From assembly GCA_036274895.1 (NCBI GenBank), contig DASUEU010000075.1, positions 150,102 to 214,101 on the forward strand: a stretch of 64,000 nucleotides of DNA, in the 5' to 3' direction. Numbering within the stretch: the stretch's first letter is position 1; each line of letters begins with the position of its first letter. The notes below the pieces were generated by a model that made no database searches, had not been told where the DNA came from, and saw nothing but the letters and a program-made list of their open reading frames with translations. The position numbers were made by a program, and so were the translations under genes. Origin of the DNA: CALMKX01 sp036274895 (GTDB taxonomy: Bacteria > Acidobacteriota > Thermoanaerobaculia > Multivoradales > SZUA-115). Of the stretch, positions 59,368 to 64,000 are shown one piece after another.

Positions 59368-59840
59368 GGGCGCGTCCGCTCGAGATCGAGGTCCAGGCAC
59401 AGGCGCTGGGCGAGGGTGAAGCCCTCGTGGTGGAAAAACGCCATCAGGTCGGTGTCGGACCACCGCACCTCGGTCTGCAAGGTCTTGATCCCGAGGCCGC
59501 ACAGATTCGTACGCAGCTGATCGATCAGCCTGGCGCCGACGTGGCGGCCCTGGAAGTCCGGATGCACCCCCAGCACGTCCATCACCGCCACCTTCTCGGT
59601 GACGCCGAACTCCCCGTAGTAGAGCCGCGCCAGCAGGAAGCCGACGACGGCGCCGTCGAGCTCGGCGGCGAGCGAGATGCCGATGCCGGTGTCCGCGCAG
59701 GCGCGCTTGAGCTGCAGTTTCAAGAACTCGTCGCGCCGTCGGCCGACGTTGCGCGCGTCGATGTGAACGATCGCTTCGAGGTCCCCGAGGGCGACGCTTC
59801 GTACCACAATCTCGTCGTCGAGAAAGTCGGGTTCGTTCAT
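59364..59840 (-). CDS. badL: GNAT acetyltransferase (BadL-like)
   Basis: The 158-residue protein has the GNAT fold. The acetyl-CoA binding motif is in VMDVLGVHPDFQGRHVGARL (V-x-P-x-x-Q-G-x-x-x-G), and the end FFHHEGFTLAQRLCLDLDL is usual. It overlaps both neighbours by four bases, so it is translated with bcrD and the Rrf2 gene. R. palustris carries a GNAT protein, BadL, among its anaerobic benzoate genes, and the gene order here fits that. The substrate is not shown by the sequence; small aromatic amines or proteins are both possible. Confidence 0.82.
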   Translation of the reverse strand: MNEPDFLDDEIVVRSVALGDLEAIVHIDARNVGRRRDEFLKLQLKRACADTGIGISLAAELDGAVVGFLLARLYYGEFGVTEKVAVMDVLGVHPDFQGRHVGARLIDQLRTNLCGLGIKTLQTEVRWSDTDLMAFFHHEGFTLAQRLCLDLDLERTRP

Positions 59841-60712
59841 GCTGCGGTCTCCATGGCCAGGAGGCTCAGTCCCTGTCGCGACAGCTTGCGAGCACGAAAC
59901 GCTCCCCACAAAGCCGCCCCGATGGCACCGGCGAGAATGGACTGCGGGTGGCTGCGGACGTCGAGCGGCGCCTTCTGCGCGGTCGCCGCCTGCCGCAAGG
60001 CCGCCACCAGGCCCTCGTCCGCGGACAGGCCGCCGGTGACCAGCAGCACGTCGCGGGCGCCGGCCGAGACCACCAGGCGCAGGCAGCGGCCGGCCATCGA
60101 ATCGTGGATGCCTTTCAAGATGTTGGGGATGGTGATGCCGCGCGAGACCATGTTGATGACGTCGGTCTCGGCCAGTACGGCGCAGATCGAAGAGCAGGTC
60201 TCCGGCTTGTCGCCCTGCTTCGAGAGGGCGCCGATCTCCTCCAACGTGACGCCGAGATAGCGAGCGATGTTCTCCAGGAACTGCCCCGACCCGGAGGCGC
60301 ATTGGCTGGTCATGCGATAGCCCAACACCTTGGCGTGGTCATCCATCCTCACCGCCCGGGTGTGCAGGGCGCCGATGTCGAGGACGACCCGGGCCTGCGG
60401 CTCCAGGAACAGCCCGCCGCGGGCGTGGGTGGTCATGCCGTAGAAGTGACCGGTGCGAAAGGGAATCGCTTCCCCCTCGCCGGTGGTCGCCACATAACCG
60501 AGATCGCCGCGACCCACGCCGGCCTCGCCGAGCACGTCGTCGAACACCTCCTCGGCCACCTGCAGTGCATCGCGGCGGCGGATGCGCTCGCTGCGGCCGG
60601 CCACCAGCCGCTCGGAGCCTTGCTCATCGGTCTCGAGCAAAGCCACTTTGATGATCGCCGAGCCCACGTCGACGCCCGCGCTCAGCATGGTGCCTGTCTT
60701 CGTGTCGCCCAT
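59837..60712 (-). CDS. bcrD: Benzoyl-CoA reductase subunit D (ATPase/activator)
   Basis: The 291-residue subunit belongs to the ASKHA ATPases that drive low-potential electrons into the reductase, like the activators of 2-hydroxyacyl-CoA dehydratases. ATP-site motifs are AGVDVGSAIIKVALL, RVVLDIGALHTRAV and LLVTGGLSADEG. Cluster-binding Cys occur in SQCASGSGQFLENIARYLG and CSSICAVLAETDVI. With BcrA it forms the electron-activating module, one [4Fe-4S] cluster being shared between the two. I chose ATG 60712 because GAAGGAAGG precedes it; an in-frame TTG 60730 overlaps the bcrA stop. It corresponds to badG of R. palustris. Confidence 0.9.
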   Translation of the reverse strand: MGDTKTGTMLSAGVDVGSAIIKVALLETDEQGSERLVAGRSERIRRRDALQVAEEVFDDVLGEAGVGRGDLGYVATTGEGEAIPFRTGHFYGMTTHARGGLFLEPQARVVLDIGALHTRAVRMDDHAKVLGYRMTSQCASGSGQFLENIARYLGVTLEEIGALSKQGDKPETCSSICAVLAETDVINMVSRGITIPNILKGIHDSMAGRCLRLVVSAGARDVLLVTGGLSADEGLVAALRQAATAQKAPLDVRSHPQSILAGAIGAALWGAFRARKLSRQGLSLLAMETAA

Positions 60713-60726
60713 TTGCCGACCTTCCT

Positions 60727-62040
60727 TCAAACGGTGGTCTGCCGCTCATGCGTTCGCTGCACGTCGCGCCAGGCGAAGAGGGCGGCGCCGAGGGCCCCGG
60801 TGTAGATCGAGTCCTCGGAGATGTTGATCGTCAGCTCGCCGTAGTTCTCGGCGAGCAGCAGGCGCAGGGCGCCGACCGCCGCCGGGTTCTTGGCCACGCC
60901 GCCGGTGAACGTGAACTCGTCGTTGACGCCTCCCGAGCGGGCGAGCAGCGACATGGCGCGCAGGATGATCGCCCGGTGCAGGCCGGCCAGGATGTCCTCC
61001 CGCTTCTCGCCCAGGGACAGGCGCTCGCGCAGCTCCGCGCCGGCGAACACCGTGCAGGTGGAGTTGATGCGCACCGGGCTCGACGAGGTGCAGGCGAGGG
61101 GCCCCAGCTCGTGCAGGCCGAGGCTCATCTCGTCGGCGATGTAGCCCAGGTAGCGCCCGCACCCGGCGGCACAGCGGTCGTTCATCTGGAACGACGTGAC
61201 GATGCCCTGGTCGTCGACCTGGATCGCCTTGGTGTCCTGACCCCCGATGTCGAGGACCGTGCGCGTCGCCGGGAACATGGCGTGGGCCCCCAGGCCGTGG
61301 CAGAGGATCTCCGAGCGGATCTGCGCCTCGGGGAAGGGCAGGCGCTGGCGGCCGTAGCCGGTGCCGACGCTGCCGGCCTGCACCAGCTCGAGCCGGGCGA
61401 TGCGCTCCACCGCGGCCGCCACCTCCTGGTCGCTCTGGCGCATGCCGGCGGCCGCGGCGAGGGCGTGATCCTCGAAGCGCCCGGCGGCATCCGAGGAGCT
61501 CTCGACCTCGAGGATCGCCTTGTCGAACAGGCTCGCCAGCGCGTCGAAGCTGACGCCGGCCCGCCGCGCCTCCTCCTCGGCCAGGGCCAGGTAGCGGCTG
61601 CCGGCGAGATCGCGGAAGAAGTCGCTCTTGCGCCGCGCGCCTTCAGCGTAGAGGCCGTCGGTCTCCGCCTCCATCTCCGAGACGATGCGCTCGACCGTCT
61701 CGGCGAGCCCTTGGGATCGGCTCGCAAGGCGCGAGGCGAAGCGCTCGAGCTCGCGCGCCAGCACCCGCAGCTGTGAAAGGTACTGCTGCGCGCGGAACCC
61801 CCGTTCGAGCTGCGAGAGGCGGCGCGCCCGCACCTCCGGCGCAAGCCCGACGCGCTCCAGTTCGCCGTCGAGCAGCGAGAACCGAGCATGGATCAGAGCC
61901 TCGCTCATCGCCACCTGGCAGGCCACGTCGTAGTTGCTGCGCGAGTTGGTGATGCCCCGGCCCATGACCTGCCCGTCCTCGCCGAGCACCACGGCCTTGG
62001 TCGTGGTCGAGCCGAGATCGACGCCGACGGTGTAGTTCAC
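60727..62040 (-). CDS. bcrA: Benzoyl-CoA reductase subunit A (ATPase/activator)
   Basis: The 437-residue subunit is the second ASKHA ATPase of the complex. It has TVGVDLGSTTTKAVVLG at the N-terminus, TVLDIGGQDTKAIQVDDQG, the cluster region MNDRCAAGCGRYLGYIADEM and STCTVFAGAELRERL, and FTFTGGVAKNPAAVGAL near the end. Between the N-terminal motif and the core lies an insertion (about residues 60-200) predicted to be long helices (RRLSQLERGFRAQQYLSQLR, LVLARELERF-type). This makes it much longer than subunit D; the length agrees with BcrA/BadF of known class I reductases. The GTG start overlaps the bcrB stop (GTGA). Confidence 0.92.
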   Translation of the reverse strand: MNYTVGVDLGSTTTKAVVLGEDGQVMGRGITNSRSNYDVACQVAMSEALIHARFSLLDGELERVGLAPEVRARRLSQLERGFRAQQYLSQLRVLARELERFASRLASRSQGLAETVERIVSEMEAETDGLYAEGARRKSDFFRDLAGSRYLALAEEEARRAGVSFDALASLFDKAILEVESSSDAAGRFEDHALAAAAGMRQSDQEVAAAVERIARLELVQAGSVGTGYGRQRLPFPEAQIRSEILCHGLGAHAMFPATRTVLDIGGQDTKAIQVDDQGIVTSFQMNDRCAAGCGRYLGYIADEMSLGLHELGPLACTSSSPVRINSTCTVFAGAELRERLSLGEKREDILAGLHRAIILRAMSLLARSGGVNDEFTFTGGVAKNPAAVGALRLLLAENYGELTINISEDSIYTGALGAALFAWRDVQRTHERQTTV

Positions 62041-63350
62041 GCCGCACCCCCGAGCCTCTTCTGCTCGAGCATCTGGAAGTACGACTCGAGACGGTTCTTG
62101 ATGTTGGCGGCGGAGAAATAGCGCGGGTCGACCAGGTCGCTCTCGATGAAGCCGCCCGGTCGCCCGGATCGCTTCTCCACCTCGCGCAGGATGTGCAGCT
62201 GGCCGGCGCTGAAGGAGTTGCAGCTCTTCACGGAGTTGATGAGGAAGCCGTCGGCCGAGTACTCCTTCACGTAGCGCGAGATCATGTCCACGCGCGAAGG
62301 CAGGTTGAGGTTGGTGTAGCAGCCGAGACAGTAGTCGGCGAGGGTTTCGAGCGGATGGGTGGGGTCGTGACGGAAGCCGAGGTCGTAGACCCCGCCCACC
62401 TTGGTGTAGGTGGAGGCCACCACCACCGCGCCCTCGTCCACGAACATCTTCCAGAACTGGCGGAAGCTGGTCCAGTTGGGCGGGCCCTCCACCACGATGC
62501 GGTACTTCTCTTCCGTCATTTCGCCTTCGGGGGTGACCGGCCCGGCCCCGGCCTTGATGCGCTCCTCGATCTCGGCGCGCAGCGTGGCGTAGAACTGCGT
62601 CGCCTCGGGCGTGCCGCGGAAGGCGGTGAAGATCGGGCCGATGTAGTACACCGCGCCGAAGTAGCCGTCGATCGGCGAGGGCCGGTGCTTCGCCGACTGC
62701 AGCACCGCCACCAGGTCGTCCTCGGCCTTGACCGATTCGCGCATGTACTGGCGCAGCCGGTCGATGTCGAACTTGACGCCCGAGACCTGCTCGAGCTTGG
62801 GGATCACCGTCTCCTTGAGCTGGCGCACCACGTAGTCGCGCATGTTCGGCGCCACGCGCCCCTCGCCCTGGTACGGCACGTGCAACATCACCGTCTCGCA
62901 GCCGTACTTGTGGCGGATCAGCTCGAACCACTTCATGAACGTGAAGCAGCCCGTGTACGACAGCAGCAGCAGGTCCGGGCGCGGCAGCGGGTCGCCCGTG
63001 GGGCCGACCTCGCCGCCCATCATCATGCCCAGGTCGGCCTTGACGTAGGTGCAGACGTCCTCGCTCTGGCCGTCGCGCTCGGCGTCCATGATGAACTTGC
63101 CGCTCTTCTTGCGCATGCCGTTCTGCAGCGCGTTGGTCTCGGGCAGGCTGCGCGCGAAATCGAAGCACATCAGCAACTCGTTCAGGTTGCCCGGCACGAA
63201 GGTCGCCGACACCTTGCGGTTGTCCGCGCGCGCCGAAGCGAGTTCCGAGTAGTTGCGGTTGATGAGTTCCTTCTGCAGCCACATCGCGTCCTCCTTCTGG
63301 ACGGCGGGAGGCCGCTTGGCGCTCGCGGGCGGGGCGATGTTCGTGGTCAT
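62037..63350 (-). CDS. bcrB: Benzoyl-CoA reductase subunit B
   Basis: The 437-residue subunit belongs to the HgdB/FldB family and, with subunit C, holds the active site where benzoyl-CoA is reduced to cyclohexa-1,5-diene-1-carboxyl-CoA. Cluster-ligand candidates are Cys in LLLSYTGCFTFMKWFE, ADYCLGCYTNLNLPSR and NSVKSCNSFSAGQLH. Other family features are PIDGYFGAVYYIGPIFTAFR and FRQFWKMFVDEGAVVVASTY. The first 20 residues (Pro/Ala-rich) are probably a flexible lead. ATG 63350 overlaps the bcrC stop (ATGA). It corresponds to badE. Confidence 0.92.
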   Translation of the reverse strand: MTTNIAPPASAKRPPAVQKEDAMWLQKELINRNYSELASARADNRKVSATFVPGNLNELLMCFDFARSLPETNALQNGMRKKSGKFIMDAERDGQSEDVCTYVKADLGMMMGGEVGPTGDPLPRPDLLLLSYTGCFTFMKWFELIRHKYGCETVMLHVPYQGEGRVAPNMRDYVVRQLKETVIPKLEQVSGVKFDIDRLRQYMRESVKAEDDLVAVLQSAKHRPSPIDGYFGAVYYIGPIFTAFRGTPEATQFYATLRAEIEERIKAGAGPVTPEGEMTEEKYRIVVEGPPNWTSFRQFWKMFVDEGAVVVASTYTKVGGVYDLGFRHDPTHPLETLADYCLGCYTNLNLPSRVDMISRYVKEYSADGFLINSVKSCNSFSAGQLHILREVEKRSGRPGGFIESDLVDPRYFSAANIKNRLESYFQMLEQKRLGGAA

Positions 63351-64000
63351 GCGGCGCTCCAGAGCTTGATCGAATCGGCGAAGGTGCCGGCCTGCTCGCG
63401 GATCGGCGCCATCTGGCCCGTGTTCTCGGCGTACTTGAACGCGGTGTGCGGTACGCCGTGCTTGCCCAGCACGTCCTGCAGCATCGGCCGCTCGAGCAGC
63501 GCCGGATCGCAGAACGACGGCGCGGCGAAGATCACCCCCTCGGCGGCGCGGGTCTTCACCTGCTTCAGCAGGAACACGCCCTTTTCCTCGCGCGTCGTCT
63601 CGTACTTCGCCGCGGTGGTCGCCGAGCGGTGCAGGAACGCCTGCGACAGCTCCGCGAGCGGATTGCCGTCCGCCGGCACGTCGTCCAGCAGCCAGCGCGT
63701 CACCAGCATGAAATCGTCGTCGACGATGTAGCAGCCCGACATCTCGATCGACTTGATCAACGCCAGCGGCGGCTGCTCGCAGAACGTGCCGTTGATGACG
63801 ACGCGGGCGTTGTCGCGCCTGGGCCGCGGCAGGGCCTCGACCGCGGCGAGGTAGTCGCGCACGAGCTTCGTGTGCTCCTCGGGCGGCAGCACCATGCCGG
63901 CGCGCAGCAGCACGTAGACCTCGGAGGTGGGCGCCTGCCAGGGCTTGGCAGCGCGGTACGCGTAAAGCTCGCTGATCGCGACGCGGTTGTCGTTGTACAC
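63347..64000 (-). CDS. bcrC: Benzoyl-CoA reductase subunit C, N-terminus beyond window
   Basis: The last 217 residues of an HgdB-family subunit are visible. They contain the cluster-binding and active-site segments RVVINGTFCEQPPLALIKSI, EMSGCYIVDDDFMLVTRWLL and GVIFAAPSFCDPALLERPML. Full-length BcrC proteins have about 380 residues, so roughly the first 165 lie outside the window. It is the first visible gene of the minus-strand operon and pairs with BcrB. The order C-B-A-D matches Thauera bcrCBAD and Rhodopseudomonas badDEFG. Confidence 0.9.
   Translation of the reverse strand: MYNDNRVAISELYAYRAAKPWQAPTSEVYVLLRAGMVLPPEEHTKLVRDYLAAVEALPRPRRDNARVVINGTFCEQPPLALIKSIEMSGCYIVDDDFMLVTRWLLDDVPADGNPLAELSQAFLHRSATTAAKYETTREEKGVFLLKQVKTRAAEGVIFAAPSFCDPALLERPMLQDVLGKHGVPHTAFKYAENTGQMAPIREQAGTFADSIKLWSAA

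Overview
The window is very GC-rich (about 68-70 % by eye), with dense genes, many start/stop overlaps of the ATGA/GTGA type, and an unusually large share of exported proteins (beta-propellers, FG-GAP, kelch, dockerin-like repeats, metalloproteases). These traits, the LKALGYxR-type protein C-termini and the FxDGFExGDxxxW C-termini fit an environmental Acidobacteriota-like bacterium (Thermoanaerobaculia/Holophagae-type lineages). That placement is inference; no rRNA, tRNA or universal marker gene was seen to test it. No CRISPR array, intact insertion sequence, prophage or origin was seen.

Layout. 1-4.7 kb: a truncated secreted protein diverges from an orphan ParA ATPase, which is translationally coupled to a large propeller-amidohydrolase fusion. 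4.7-5.8 kb: a Uma2 gene fragment, a YHYH/peptidoglycan-binding protein and a large nested inverted repeat. 5.8-7.1 kb: EgtB (ergothioneine synthesis). 7.2-7.8 kb: a small coupled gene pair that looks like an orphan polymorphic-toxin tip with its immunity partner. 7.7-14 kb: a minus-strand operon of a large NAD-glutamate dehydrogenase and three small membrane proteins. 14-18.6 kb: an Att/Lol-type ABC transporter with its lipocalin-like lipoprotein; a palindromic repeat is embedded in the coding sequence of the lipoprotein's leader. 18.6-24.3 kb: a GT-C membrane glycosyltransferase and an ELWxxDGT propeller protein.

24.4-36.7 kb: a metzincin-like protease whose first zinc histidine is Gln; a four-gene minus operon (propeller protein, SGNH hydrolase with dockerin-like repeats, GT4 glycosyltransferase, sulfatase-fold membrane enzyme); a sugar nucleotidyltransferase; two tandem secreted paralogues of unknown family; a polysaccharide flippase; and a Cys-rich exported peptide. 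Together these suggest envelope polysaccharide assembly. 36.7-40.2 kb: a second GT-C enzyme coupled to a LytS-type kinase and LytTR regulator. 40.2-58.3 kb: mostly exported proteins (FG-GAP, M36 protease, propeller, kelch-M23, mono-haem lipoprotein, calcium-binding lipoprotein), with an exported RidA coupled to a B12-binding radical SAM enzyme and an ArsR/SRPBCC pair with visible tandem operators.

58.4-64 kb: a gene broken by a TAA codon, then the most notable metabolic locus: class I ATP-dependent benzoyl-CoA reductase in the order bcrC-bcrB-bcrA-bcrD, followed by a GNAT acetyltransferase and an Rrf2 regulator. All six are on the minus strand with overlapping starts and stops, apart from a 14-base gap before bcrD. 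The gene set resembles badDEFG-badL-badM of anaerobic benzoate degraders and implies reductive attack on aromatic rings. The cluster runs off the right edge of the window, so the rest of the pathway cannot be seen.
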